A stretch of 64,000 nt of DNA from Paenibacillus sp. H1-7 (GTDB lineage Bacteria; Bacillota; Bacilli; Paenibacillales; NBRC-103111). The stretch spans positions 2,729,501 to 2,793,500 of the forward strand of contig NZ_CP031168.1 in NCBI RefSeq assembly GCF_022354825.1, given 5' to 3'. The position numbers and the translations under genes are program-made. Below, piece after piece: positions 45,659 through 55,056 of this stretch; position 1 is the stretch's first letter; the number at the start of each line of letters is the position of its first letter. Below the pieces are notes generated by a model that was given only the letters and a program-made list of their open reading frames with translations, ran no database searches and was not told where the DNA came from.

Positions 45659-47251
45659 ATGAATGTGCTGATTGTTGACGATGAAGAGCATGTAAGAGAA
45701 GGCATCGAGCTGTCCATCGATTGGGCGAAATTCGGCATCACCGAAAGGCATATGGCCGAGAACGGAATGGAAGCGCTGGAGAAGCTGAAAAGCTTCAAGC
45801 CGGCCGTCCTGTTCTGCGATATGAAAATGCCTGTCATGGGCGGGATCGAGCTGCTGGACAAAATCAGGGAGGAAGGACTTAACACGCAGGTCGTCGTTAT
45901 TAGCGGATACGGCGATTTCGAATATACGCGCGCTACCATTAAGGCGAACGGAGTGGACTATATTCTCAAGCCGTTTCGGCGAAAGGACGTCGAGGAAGCG
46001 CTCCAAAAGGCGATTCAAGCCTGGCGGGAAAAGTCGGGTACGAAGCAGATCGACGTAGAACAGAGCTATTTGGTGCGTAAAGCCGACGAAATGGTGGGCG
46101 ATAAGAAGCTCGCAGCCTACTTCCGTGGCGAAGCGCCGTTCACATCGTCCATCCGGCAAATCGCGGAGAAGCGCGGCCTCGCCGGCAGAACGCTGAAAAC
46201 CGCTCTCATCCTGCCCAAAAACCGGATGAAGATTTTAAGCGAACGGTTCATGATGGACGAGGAGCTCTTCTCGTTTGCTGTGGACAATGTTGCCCGCTAT
46301 ACGTTGGGAGGACCTATGGCCAGTGCCTTGTGTCGGCTGGACGACTATCAATGGCTGCTCGTCATGGACGGCGAAGCTATGGGTGCGGGCGAAGCGGATC
46401 ACAGGTTTTACTTGGAGCGCTTGAAGCGGGCCTGGCAGCAAACGCTGCGGCTGGAGGTATTGATCGGCGCGAGCGCTGCGCGTGCTCAGCTTGAGCATAT
46501 TCACACGGTGATCGGGGAGGCGAGAGCGAGGCTCCTTAACGGGGACGTGCTGAGCGACGAGGCCAACGGGACCAACAGCGTCAAAGCGTCCATACCGGCA
46601 ACCGGCGAGCTTCCGCAGCTGATGAATGAGCAATTTTTGCTCAAAAAAGCGATTGAATCCGGCAATAAGCCGTTCGCAACCGAGCTGCTGCGCAAGCATG
46701 TTCACATGCTCCGGAGCCACGGAACATTGAAGCTTAAGGAGCTGCAGGTATGCACGATGGAGGCCAATCTGCTTCTCGGCCGGTGGAGCCAGCTGGCTTC
46801 GATACCGCAGGGCATGGCGCAGTCGGCCTTTTTGCCGATGTGGATCAACGATTTGGACGAATGGGAGCGGGTGCTGATCGGCCAGGTTCATTTACTGATC
46901 GATCATATGACGCAGCAAGCTTCGTCCGGCAGCAGTATGGAAGAGATCAAGGACTATTTGGACAGCCATTTTCATGAGGACGTATCGCTCTCCCGGCTGG
47001 CCGAGCAGTTCCATTTCAGTCCGCAGTACATTTCCAAGAAGTTCAAGGAGACGTACCATAAGACGATCGTAACCTATTTGACCGATTTAAAAATGGAGCG
47101 GGCCAAGGCGCTGCTCTCCGGCACCGACATGCCGATAGCGGAGATCGCCAATCAGCTCGGCTACGACGATGAGAACTACTTCAGCAAGGTGTTCAAGAAG
47201 CATGCCGGCATGTCTCCGTTTCCGTATCGAAAGAGGAATGAGATTAAATAA
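45659..47251 (+). CDS. YesN-type response regulator with AraC domain (second pair)
   Basis: 530 residues, ATG 45659 behind GGAGGG inside the kinase gene. The receiver domain has DDE and phospho-acceptor D54 in LFCDMKMPVMGG. The middle domain is YesN-like, and the C-terminal AraC domain (VSLSRLAEQFHFSPQYISKKFKETYHKTIVTYL and PIAEIANQLGYDDENYFSKVFKKHAGMSPFPYR) is complete. It is the likely activator of the importer and catabolic genes that follow without a convincing terminator up to 60.7 kb. Confidence 0.93.
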   Translation: MNVLIVDDEEHVREGIELSIDWAKFGITERHMAENGMEALEKLKSFKPAVLFCDMKMPVMGGIELLDKIREEGLNTQVVVISGYGDFEYTRATIKANGVDYILKPFRRKDVEEALQKAIQAWREKSGTKQIDVEQSYLVRKADEMVGDKKLAAYFRGEAPFTSSIRQIAEKRGLAGRTLKTALILPKNRMKILSERFMMDEELFSFAVDNVARYTLGGPMASALCRLDDYQWLLVMDGEAMGAGEADHRFYLERLKRAWQQTLRLEVLIGASAARAQLEHIHTVIGEARARLLNGDVLSDEANGTNSVKASIPATGELPQLMNEQFLLKKAIESGNKPFATELLRKHVHMLRSHGTLKLKELQVCTMEANLLLGRWSQLASIPQGMAQSAFLPMWINDLDEWERVLIGQVHLLIDHMTQQASSGSSMEEIKDYLDSHFHEDVSLSRLAEQFHFSPQYISKKFKETYHKTIVTYLTDLKMERAKALLSGTDMPIAEIANQLGYDDENYFSKVFKKHAGMSPFPYRKRNEIK

Positions 47252-47348
47252 CTCCTTGTTTCAGCGCGTATATTCCATGTCGAATTCGTCGGCTTCTCTT
47301 TACAATAAAGCTATCAAGTCAATCCACAGAGTACCGAGGAGGAATACG

Positions 47349-48626
47349 ATGAAAAAGAACAAGTGGGTCGCCCTAACGGCAACAGCGGCATTAACCGTGT
47401 CCATTCTGTCAGCCTGTGCCGGAGGGAATGAACCGGCCAAAACGGCTGCGCCGGCGCAGTCCAGCGCCCCGAAGGTCACTTTGAAGCTGATTCAAGGGAA
47501 GGTGGAAGTAACCGACCAGGTGAAGCAAATGGCAGCCGATTATGCGTTGGAAAATCCGAACGTTACGATCGATGCCCAAGTGATCCGAGATGTAGATACG
47601 ATGCTCAAAACGAGATTCGCCTCCGGAGATGAGCCGGATATCTTCTTCGTGAAAAGCTTCAGCGGCATTAAAGATTGGAACGAGCGGCTGTACGATTTGT
47701 CGAATGAGCCATGGATGAGCCAAGTCATGGATACGGCGCTTCCAGGGATGACGATCAACGGCAAAAAGTTCGGCTTCCCGGTAGCGATGGAAGGCTACGG
47801 ATTCATTTATAACAAAGATTTGTTTGCCAAAGCAGGCATCGACAAAGTGCCGACCACATTGACGGAGCTGAAGCAGGCGAATGAGAAGCTGAAGGCAGCG
47901 GGTATTCCTTCCTATGCCGAAGGCTACAAGGAAGGCTTCGTGCTTGGCCGCAACCTGTTCAACCTGCCTTTCGCCTATGCGAGCAATCCTAACGATTTGA
48001 TCGGCAAAATTAACGCAGGCACAGCCAAAGTACAAGACGTACCGCTCATGAACAATTTCTTTGATGTGCTCGATATGACAGCGAAGTACGGCAAAGGAGC
48101 AGAGTCAGTCGGCATCAGCTATGACAACCAGGTAGCCGAGTTTGCAAACGGCAAAACGGCGATGATGCAGCAGGGCGTCTGGACGATCGAGCTGATCACG
48201 AAGGTCAATCCGAATCTCAAATTCGGCATGTTCGCCATTCCGCTAACCGATAATCCCGCCGATACCAAGCTTCCGGTAGGCATCCCGAATTATTACGTTG
48301 TCAACAAAGACTCCAAGCAGCTGGAGGAAGCGAAGAAATTTCTCACCTGGATGCATAAGAACGGTCAGAAATATTTGGTCGATTCGATGCACTTGATTCC
48401 GGCATTTAAAGATATGAAGGCTACGAAGGAGCTGGGTCCTCTGGCTGACGATATGAACCTGTATGTGGAGAAAAACCAAACGATCCCTTGGGCTTACTCC
48501 TTGTGGCCGGCCGGAATGGACGTACAGTTTACCAAGCCGCTGCAAGCCTATGTCGGGGGGCAGATGAGCAGAGAAAAAGTGCTGGAAGAGGTTCAGAAGC
48601 TGTGGAGTAACGCTGTGAAAAAGTAA
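47349..48626 (+). CDS. CUT1 sugar-binding lipoprotein (third importer)
   Basis: Start at ATG 47349 behind GAGGAGG; the open frame extends upstream over the end of the regulator gene. 425 residues with lipobox LSAC (Cys23). This is the shorter MalE/UgpB-like form (family 1), unlike the long LplA form of the other two importers: PDIFFVKSFSGIKDWNERLYDL, FGFPVAMEGYGFIYNKDLFAKAGI and NGKTAMMQQGVWTIELI. It captures the substrate for the permeases at 48722 and 49601. Since the operon continues with sugar-acid-type enzymes, the ligand may be an acidic or oxidised saccharide. Confidence 0.92.
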   Translation: MKKNKWVALTATAALTVSILSACAGGNEPAKTAAPAQSSAPKVTLKLIQGKVEVTDQVKQMAADYALENPNVTIDAQVIRDVDTMLKTRFASGDEPDIFFVKSFSGIKDWNERLYDLSNEPWMSQVMDTALPGMTINGKKFGFPVAMEGYGFIYNKDLFAKAGIDKVPTTLTELKQANEKLKAAGIPSYAEGYKEGFVLGRNLFNLPFAYASNPNDLIGKINAGTAKVQDVPLMNNFFDVLDMTAKYGKGAESVGISYDNQVAEFANGKTAMMQQGVWTIELITKVNPNLKFGMFAIPLTDNPADTKLPVGIPNYYVVNKDSKQLEEAKKFLTWMHKNGQKYLVDSMHLIPAFKDMKATKELGPLADDMNLYVEKNQTIPWAYSLWPAGMDVQFTKPLQAYVGGQMSREKVLEEVQKLWSNAVKK

Positions 48627-48721
48627 TTGCCCACCCATGGATCAGCCCATGCGCCGATTGTCGCTGTTCCGGTTATCGCGTATAGGCTGATCGTTTATAA
48701 CGGGGAAAAGGAGTATGCATC

Positions 48722-49600
48722 ATGTCGCGAACGAAAACGAGAAAATGGTTATTATACATCGCCTTTGTCTCCCCTGCTGTCCTGTTGTTCACGATATTCA
48801 TCATGTGGCCGTTTCTGAGAGCAATCGTGTATTCGTTTCAGGATTGGAACGGCATCAGCAGCGAAGTCAAATGGGCCGGGTGGAGCAATTACACACGGAT
48901 GCTCAGCGATACCGAGTTTGTAAGATCTTTTACCTTCACGCTAAAGTACGTGGTCGTTAGTACGATTTTGGTGAACATCGTTGGATTTGCGCTTGCTTTT
49001 GTTTTGAATATGGCTTTGAAAACGAAAAATGCGCTAAGAACCGTGTTCTTCCTGCCGCATGTCGTCGGCTCGCTTATCATCGGCTTTATCTTTCAATTCA
49101 TTATTACACAAGGCTTTCCGCAAATTGCAAGCCTGACCGGCATCTCGATATTTGCAAAAAACTGGCTCAGCCTGCCGAGCTACGCATTCTGGTCTTTGGT
49201 GCTGGTAAGCGTATGGCATTACGCAGGATATTTGATGGTCATTTACTTGGCGGCACTGCAGGGCATTCCGACCGATATGATAGAGGCCGCACAGATGGAT
49301 GGGGCCGGCCGCTGGCGGAGGCTGTGGAATATTATACTGCCGCTCATTATGCCGGCGATGACGGTATGCTTGTTCCTAGCGATCTCCCACGGATTCAAGG
49401 TGTTCGATCTGAATTTCGCGCTAACCAAAGGCGGACCGTTCGGAACGACGGAGTCGCTGGCGCTCCATATTTATTTGGACGCGTTCACAAAGAACGAATA
49501 TACGTACGGCTCGGCTAAAGCCGTTGTATTCTTTATCGTGCTTGCCTCCATCACCGTGGTACAGGTGTTCGTCATGAAGCGGAAGGAGGTGGAGATGTAA
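48722..49600 (+). CDS. CUT1 sugar ABC transporter permease, MalF/UgpA-type (third importer)
   Basis: 292 residues, ATG 48722 behind AAAAGGAG. Six membrane segments, first WLLYIAFVSPAVLLFTIFIMWP; the docking loop IEAAQMDGAGRWRRLW is at about 187-203. This is the MalF/UgpA rather than the LplB branch. The next permease starts on the base after the stop codon. Confidence 0.92.
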   Translation: MSRTKTRKWLLYIAFVSPAVLLFTIFIMWPFLRAIVYSFQDWNGISSEVKWAGWSNYTRMLSDTEFVRSFTFTLKYVVVSTILVNIVGFALAFVLNMALKTKNALRTVFFLPHVVGSLIIGFIFQFIITQGFPQIASLTGISIFAKNWLSLPSYAFWSLVLVSVWHYAGYLMVIYLAALQGIPTDMIEAAQMDGAGRWRRLWNIILPLIMPAMTVCLFLAISHGFKVFDLNFALTKGGPFGTTESLALHIYLDAFTKNEYTYGSAKAVVFFIVLASITVVQVFVMKRKEVEM

Positions 49601-50431
49601 ATGAATGAACGTTATAACGCTGGAAAATTCATCATCGAGCTGTTCATGATCGCGCTTGGCGTTATCTTCTTTATTCCGCTTTATTTAACCTTCGTCAACG
49701 CCTTTAAAAGCTACAATGAGGTCCTTGCTTCGACGGCTTCCTTGCCGGAGCAGTTCCGGTTCACCAACTTCACTACCGTCTGGAATCAGATTCATTTCCC
49801 CGGAGTCTTCGCCAATTCGCTGATCATTACGGTAGCCGGCGTTCTCGGCATCCTGCTGATCAGTGCCGCGGCTGCCTACCAGCTGGTCCGAAATCCGGGA
49901 ACGGTCAGCCATATTATTTTTCTGGTCATTCTGTCGTCGCTCGTCATTCCTTTTCAAACGATGATGATCCCGCTCGTCAAAGTGGCAAAAGACCTGCATC
50001 TGATCAACTCGCTGCACGGAATGGTCATCATGTACTGGGGCTTCGGCATCCCGCTCGCCCTGTTCCTGTACCACGGCTTCGTCAAGGGGATTCCGCTGGA
50101 GCTGGAGGAAGCGGCCACGATAGACGGCAGCGGGACGGTCGGCGTATTTTTCCGGATTTTGCTCCCGCTATTGGCGCCGATTACAACAACGATTGCGATC
50201 CTGCATTCGCTGTGGATCTGGAACGACTTTCTGCTGCCGTTCATCATGCTGAGCGCCAAGGCGAATCAGACGATTCCGCTCGCGACGTATGTATACTTCG
50301 GGGAATATACGAACCAATGGCATCTGGCGTTAGCTGCTTTGACGCTGGCGGTTTTGCCGATCATCGTATTCTTCCTGGCGATGCAGCGCTACATTATTCA
50401 AGGCATTACTGCGGGAGCGGTGAAAGGGTGA
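49601..50431 (+). CDS. CUT1 sugar ABC transporter permease, MalG/UgpE-type (third importer)
   Basis: 276 residues, ATG 49601 immediately after the stop of the first permease, with GGAGGTGGAG upstream. Six membrane segments; docking loop LEEAATIDGSGTVGVFFRI at about 167-186; C-terminal QGITAGAVKG typical of MalG-type partners. Completes the third importer. No ATPase gene is present in this set either. Confidence 0.92.
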   Translation: MNERYNAGKFIIELFMIALGVIFFIPLYLTFVNAFKSYNEVLASTASLPEQFRFTNFTTVWNQIHFPGVFANSLIITVAGVLGILLISAAAAYQLVRNPGTVSHIIFLVILSSLVIPFQTMMIPLVKVAKDLHLINSLHGMVIMYWGFGIPLALFLYHGFVKGIPLELEEAATIDGSGTVGVFFRILLPLLAPITTTIAILHSLWIWNDFLLPFIMLSAKANQTIPLATYVYFGEYTNQWHLALAALTLAVLPIIVFFLAMQRYIIQGITAGAVKG

Positions 50432-50491
50432 CCGATTTCGGAGGAGCAGCCCCGCAACTGGGCGGTTCAATCATTTAGGAGGCTTATCATC

Positions 50492-51517
50492 ATGACAACG
50501 ATAAAAATAGGCGTTATAGGCTGTGGAGCCATTGCCAGAAGAAGACACCTGCCGGAATATGCGCAATTGCCGAATGTGGACATTGTTGCAGTCGCCGATG
50601 TCTTCGCAGGACGTGCCGAAGAAATGGCCGCACAATACGGCGCGAAGGCGTATACCGACTATCGCGAGCTGCTGCGTCACGAGGAGCTGGATGCAGTCAG
50701 CGTATGTACGCCGAATGCGCTGCATGCGCCGATCACCATCTCCGCCTTGGAGGCGGGCAAGCACGCGCTGTGCGAGAAGCCGATAGCGGTCAGCGAGGCG
50801 GAAGCGAGGGCGATGATCGCCGCATCGGAAAGAAACGGCAAGCTGCTCATGATCGGGCATAACCAACGCCTTATGCTGCCGCATCAAAAGGCGAAGCAGC
50901 TGCTGGCAAGCGGCGAGCTGGGCCGAGTATTAACGTTCCGCACCTCGTTCGGGCATGGCGGTCCGGAGTCATGGAGCATCGAAGGAGCCGGGGGCTGGTT
51001 TTTCAAGAAGGAGCTTGCGTTTATCGGAGCGATGGGCGATCTCGGCGTACATAAAGCCGACCTCATGCGCTATCTGCTCGGCGAAGAAATCATCGAGGTT
51101 GGCGCTTTCGTCGGCACGCTGCATAAGCCTAATACGGATGTGGACGACAATGCAGTATGCATCGTCAAGACGGAGAGCGGCATTATCGGAACGCTGGCCG
51201 CGAGCTGGACTTACAAAGCGAAGGAAGACAACAGCACCGTATTCTACTGCGAGCACGGCATATTGCGGTTGATCGAGGATTCAACCTATAACGTGATTGT
51301 TGAGAAAAACAATGGGGAAAAGGTGCTGCATCAAATAGGCAAGGTGGCCACCAACGAGAAGCAGACGGAGAGCGGAATCGTGCGTGAATTTGCCGGGCAT
51401 ATTACGGCTAACACGAAGCCCGCGATTTCCGGCGAAGAAGGGATGAAGTCGCTCAAGATCATTCTGGCCGCTCTGGAGTCTGCCGAAACCGGCCGGATGG
51501 TACGGATCCCATTGTAA
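50492..51517 (+). CDS. Gfo/Idh/MocA-family oxidoreductase (first of three)
   Basis: 341 residues, ATG 50492 behind TAGGAGG. The N-terminal Rossmann motif GVIGCGAIARRRHLP binds NAD(P), and the catalytic EKP motif is in LCEKPIAVSEAEARAM at about 93-96. The C-terminal alpha/beta domain has GAMGDLGVHKADLMRYLLG with the family's aspartate and histidine. Enzymes of this family oxidise or reduce one hydroxyl of a sugar, inositol or glycoside. It follows the importer, so it probably performs the first cytoplasmic step on the imported compound. Position of oxidation is unknown. Confidence 0.9.
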   Translation: MTTIKIGVIGCGAIARRRHLPEYAQLPNVDIVAVADVFAGRAEEMAAQYGAKAYTDYRELLRHEELDAVSVCTPNALHAPITISALEAGKHALCEKPIAVSEAEARAMIAASERNGKLLMIGHNQRLMLPHQKAKQLLASGELGRVLTFRTSFGHGGPESWSIEGAGGWFFKKELAFIGAMGDLGVHKADLMRYLLGEEIIEVGAFVGTLHKPNTDVDDNAVCIVKTESGIIGTLAASWTYKAKEDNSTVFYCEHGILRLIEDSTYNVIVEKNNGEKVLHQIGKVATNEKQTESGIVREFAGHITANTKPAISGEEGMKSLKIILAALESAETGRMVRIPL

Positions 51518-51647
51518 GCCCGTTAACGGGGCAATTGCTCGGCGAATTAGCAGGAAAGATGGAGCATCGAGGTTCGTATACTCTTATAGTGCAGTGCGCT
51601 GACCATAATGGACAGTGCTTCAGGCAAAGCAATGTTCTAAATATTCG

Positions 51648-51667
51648 GAATAATCAATTAATTATTC
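51648..51667. promoter_or_regulatory. Inverted repeat in the 188-base gap before the pdxA2-like gene
   Basis: GAATAAT and ATTATTC flank CAATTA, a 20-base dyad centred about 50 bases before the TTG start. This is the longest gap inside the catabolic gene set, so an internal promoter and operator are plausible. No terminator with a T run was found in the gap. Confidence 0.4.
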
Positions 51668-51705
51668 GTTAAGCACAAACATATACAGAAGGAGATGCAG
51701 AGAAC

Positions 51706-52695
51706 TTGAAAACAAAACCGGTTGTAGGAGTCACTTTAGGGGATGCGGCGGGCATCGGCCCGGAATTGGTTGTCAAAGCGCTGCAAAATGCAGAAATTCG
51801 TCAGCTGGCCACATGGGTGCTGATCGGTGATGAGCGCGTGCTTCAGCAGGGGCAGGACGCAGCGGGAAGCTCGATTACTTACCGCAGCATAGACAATGTC
51901 GGGCAGGTAGACTCGGCAGATGATCTCTACTTCATTGATTTGCATAATGTACCGGCGAATGCGTATACGCCGGGCCAGCTATCGGTTGAGTCGGGCAAAG
52001 CGACCGGCGAGACGTTGACGTACGCGCTGAAAGTCGCGCAAAACAAACAGCTCGACGCTGTCATTTATGCGCCGATCAACAAGGAAGCGCTGCATAGCGG
52101 GGGATTCCACTTCCAGGATGAGCTGCATTTCTTCGCAGATCTGCTCGAGTGCAAGGAAGGCTTCAGCGAAATCAACGTCATGGATAATCTATGGGTGACC
52201 CGCGTGACGTCGCATATCGCTCTCAAGGACGTGAGCCGACTGGTTACGAAAGAACGCGTTGCCCGAATCATTCGTTTTGCCCATACCACATTAACGAATG
52301 CCGGTATAGCCAATCCGAGCATTGCCGTTGCCGCGTTGAACCCGCATGCCGGCGACGGGGGACTGATGGGAATGGAGGAAATTGAGGAAATCCGCCCCGC
52401 TATTCAGGAGGCGAAGCAGGAGGGCATTAACGTGGCTGGTCCGTACCCTGCGGACACGATCTTCCTGCGGCTCAAGACCGATCCGTTCGATTGCCTGGTC
52501 GGGATGTATCATGACCAAGCGCAAACAGGGATGAAGCTGATGGGCTTCAACAGAGGCGTTACCGTCAGCGGAGGACTGCCGGTGATTATTACTACGCCGG
52601 CGCACGGCACCGCCTTCGATATTGCCGGCAAAGGCGTTGCCGATCCGGGTGCGATGGAGCAGGCGATTAAGCTAGCCGTTCGATTGATCGGATAA
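51706..52695 (+). CDS. PdxA2-like 4-phospho-D-threonate/erythronate dehydrogenase family protein
   Basis: 329 residues from TTG 51706 behind AAGGAGATG. GDAAGIGPELVVKAL at the N-terminus is the PdxA signature, and the three metal-binding histidines are present: H170 (SHIALKDVS), H214 (NPHAGDGG) and H269 (MYHDQAQTGMKLM). PdxA makes a B6 precursor; the PdxA2 branch oxidises and decarboxylates 4-phospho-D-threonate or D-erythronate to dihydroxyacetone phosphate and usually sits beside the DUF1537 kinase DtnK or DenK. No kinase is present here. Placed between sugar oxidoreductases and a LarA-like protein, it is most likely catabolic. It may accept an unphosphorylated or differently phosphorylated beta-hydroxy acid, or the kinase lies elsewhere. 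Confidence 0.82.
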   Translation: MKTKPVVGVTLGDAAGIGPELVVKALQNAEIRQLATWVLIGDERVLQQGQDAAGSSITYRSIDNVGQVDSADDLYFIDLHNVPANAYTPGQLSVESGKATGETLTYALKVAQNKQLDAVIYAPINKEALHSGGFHFQDELHFFADLLECKEGFSEINVMDNLWVTRVTSHIALKDVSRLVTKERVARIIRFAHTTLTNAGIANPSIAVAALNPHAGDGGLMGMEEIEEIRPAIQEAKQEGINVAGPYPADTIFLRLKTDPFDCLVGMYHDQAQTGMKLMGFNRGVTVSGGLPVIITTPAHGTAFDIAGKGVADPGAMEQAIKLAVRLIG

Positions 52696-52718
52696 TAGAC
52701 AAAAAGGAGAGCATGCAC

Positions 52719-53969
52719 ATGAAACTGCCGCGGATGGTGCAGGTTAAGCAGCGTTTCGCCGGGCCTGCAGTGGAGCATATCGCAAGGGAAGTATGGGAGC
52801 AGCTAGCCCGTGCCGGCATTGATGAAGCCGTAACGCCGGGCATGAGAATCGCTCTGACGGCCGGGAGCCGGGGAATCGCCAACATCGCAGAGATCATCAA
52901 GGCGACAGCAGCGAAGCTCAAGTCGCTCGGCGCCGAGCCGTTCATCATTCCTGCAATGGGCAGCCACGGCGGAGCTACGGCGGAGGGCCAGGTGAAGGTG
53001 CTGGCCAGCCTCGGAGTGACCGAGGCGTACTGCGAAGCGCCGATCTTGTCGTCGATGGAGGTCGTGCAGATCGGCCGGACGGAGCGGGACATCCCGGTGT
53101 ACATCGACCGCCACGCTTCTGAAGGGGACGGCATTATCCTGATCGGCCGCATCAAGGTGCATACCGATTTCAAATCGCCGATCGGCATCGAAAGCGGCAT
53201 TATGAAAATGGCGGCGATCGGCCTCGGCAAGCATGAGCAAGCACTTGCGCTGCACAATTACGGCATTCAAGGAATCCGCGACTTCATGCCGGAGGTGTCG
53301 CGCGTCGTGTTTGAGAAAGCGAACATTTTGTGCGGCATCGGCATCGTGGAGAACGCATATGAGCAAACGGCGGTAATCGAGGCGATCCCGACACCTCGTA
53401 TCGAAGAAAGAGAGCGTGAGCTGCTCAAGCTGTCGGCTTCGCTCATGCCGAAGCTGCCGGTACAGCAGCTGGATGTGCTGCATGTCGACCGCATCGGGAA
53501 GAACTACAGCGGTACCGGCATGGATACGAACATTATCGGCCGCATGCGCATTCTAGGGGTCGATGAGCCGGCATCGCCTAATATCAAGTATGTGATAGCG
53601 GGCGATCTGAGCGATGAATGCCAGGGCAACGCGCTCGGGATCGGCCTTGCCGATTTGACGACGAAGCGGCTGTTCGAGAAGATCGATTATCACAAAACGA
53701 ATGAGAATGTGATTACGAGCACGTTCCTGCATCGCGCAATGATTCCGATCATCTTGGACAACGACCTGGAAGCGATGAGAACGGCACTGCGCTGCTGCTG
53801 GGGTGTCAATCCCGAGCAGGCCCGCATCATACGGATCGCGAACACGCTGCATCTGGAGCATATGTATGTGTCGGAATCGCTGATTCCTGAAATCGAGGCG
53901 CTGGACCACGTGAAAGTGGTCGGGGATTTGGAGGAAATGAAGTTCGACGGCAACGGAGTATTCATATAA
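52719..53969 (+). CDS. LarA-like (DUF2088) nickel-pincer racemase/epimerase homologue
   Basis: Start taken at ATG 52719, 8 bases after AAAAGGAGA (ATG 52713 is nearer but too close), giving 416 residues. IIPAMGSHGGATAEGQ is the hallmark of the LarA N-terminal (DUF2088) domain, followed by LIGRIKVHTDFKSPIGIESGIMKMAAIGLG, which contains lysine and histidine residues in the region that holds the nickel-pincer cofactor in LarA. LarA homologues interconvert configurations at the alpha carbon of various 2-hydroxy acids. The cofactor synthesis genes larB, larC and larE are not in the window. In this setting it could epimerise a sugar acid. It follows the PdxA2-like gene by 23 bases and is clearly co-transcribed. 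Confidence 0.78.
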   Translation: MKLPRMVQVKQRFAGPAVEHIAREVWEQLARAGIDEAVTPGMRIALTAGSRGIANIAEIIKATAAKLKSLGAEPFIIPAMGSHGGATAEGQVKVLASLGVTEAYCEAPILSSMEVVQIGRTERDIPVYIDRHASEGDGIILIGRIKVHTDFKSPIGIESGIMKMAAIGLGKHEQALALHNYGIQGIRDFMPEVSRVVFEKANILCGIGIVENAYEQTAVIEAIPTPRIEERERELLKLSASLMPKLPVQQLDVLHVDRIGKNYSGTGMDTNIIGRMRILGVDEPASPNIKYVIAGDLSDECQGNALGIGLADLTTKRLFEKIDYHKTNENVITSTFLHRAMIPIILDNDLEAMRTALRCCWGVNPEQARIIRIANTLHLEHMYVSESLIPEIEALDHVKVVGDLEEMKFDGNGVFI

Positions 53970-54029
53970 ATACGGTTCGATCTTAAGACACGACACTTAA
54001 GACAGTTCAAGCTCATGGGAGGCAATCGT

Positions 54030-55049
54030 ATGAACAAGATTCGAGTCATTCAGGTCGGGGCCGGGAGGTTCGGGCAATCGTGGTTGAAGGTGCTATCCGA
54101 GTATGAACAGGTAGAGCTGGCGGCGGTTGTCGACGTAGTGCCGGACAATTTAGCGGCGGCATCGGCCATAACACAGCTTCCTGACAGCAGGCTGTTCGGC
54201 AGCCTGGATGAAGCGGCTCAGGCGGTAGAGGCAGATATGGCCTTGATCGTCACCCCTCCGGCTACTCATAAATCTATCGCTCTTCAAGCTCTGCAGGCAG
54301 GCTTGCATGTGGTGCTGGAGAAGCCGCTCACGCATACGTTCGACGAAGCGGCGGAGCTGTACGAGCAGAGCAAGCGCTACGACCGCAAAATCATGATCAG
54401 CCAAAACTACCGCTGGCGACCTTGTATCCAAACCTTAAAAAAGCTGCTGCAAGAGCAGATTATCGGCCGTGTAGGCTATATCGAATATGATTTCCGCAAG
54501 GCGCATCAAGTCGGGGGCTGGCGCAACGAGATGGACGAGATTTTGCTCGAAGACATGTCGCTGCATCACTTCGATATTATGCGGTTTATTTTGGACAAAG
54601 AACCGGTTGATGTATATGCGCAAAGCTTCCGTCCCTACTGGAGCTGGTTTAACGGCAATCCGTCGGCAAGCGTCGTCATCCGTTTCGAGGATAATATTCG
54701 TGTCAACTATTTCGGCAGCTGGGTAAACCGGGGCCGGGAGACAACATGGAATGGCGACATCCGCGTATACGGGGAGCACGGAGCCATCGAGATGACCGAC
54801 GATCAGCTCTTCATATGGAAGCAGGATAAGGAAGGCGAGCCATCGGCAGTGGAGCTGCCGGAAGCAGCTTACGGCGACCGGATGTCTTCGTTGAACGATT
54901 TTGTCGAGGCGATCCGAAACCATCGGGAACCTGTAACAAGCCTTGCCGACAATATCAAAAGCTTCGCCCTCACTTGTGCGGCGATTCAATCGACCCAAGA
55001 GGGCCGTAGCGTCACCATCAACGATTTCATCTCCAAGTATACGAGGTGA
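54030..55049 (+). CDS. Gfo/Idh/MocA-family oxidoreductase (second of three)
   Basis: 339 residues from ATG 54030 behind GGGAGG. Rossmann motif VIQVGAGRFGQSW, EKP motif with E97 in VVLEKPLTHTF, and the second-domain segment ILLEDMSLHHFDIMRFILDKE with the paired histidines. It differs clearly from the first and third copies, so it should act at another substrate or step. The next oxidoreductase starts 7 bases after its stop. Confidence 0.9.
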   Translation: MNKIRVIQVGAGRFGQSWLKVLSEYEQVELAAVVDVVPDNLAAASAITQLPDSRLFGSLDEAAQAVEADMALIVTPPATHKSIALQALQAGLHVVLEKPLTHTFDEAAELYEQSKRYDRKIMISQNYRWRPCIQTLKKLLQEQIIGRVGYIEYDFRKAHQVGGWRNEMDEILLEDMSLHHFDIMRFILDKEPVDVYAQSFRPYWSWFNGNPSASVVIRFEDNIRVNYFGSWVNRGRETTWNGDIRVYGEHGAIEMTDDQLFIWKQDKEGEPSAVELPEAAYGDRMSSLNDFVEAIRNHREPVTSLADNIKSFALTCAAIQSTQEGRSVTINDFISKYTR

Positions 55050-55056
55050 GATACGG

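Noticed and set aside
51706..52695. PdxA as a vitamin B6 biosynthesis gene
   Set aside because: The catabolic sugar operon, the PdxA2-like neighbourhood and the absence of pdxB, pdxJ or related genes make a biosynthetic role unlikely.
52719..53969. True lactate racemase (larA)
   Set aside because: The larB, larC and larE cofactor genes and lactate permease or dehydrogenase genes are absent, and the sequence differs outside the DUF2088 core, so only LarA-family membership is claimed.
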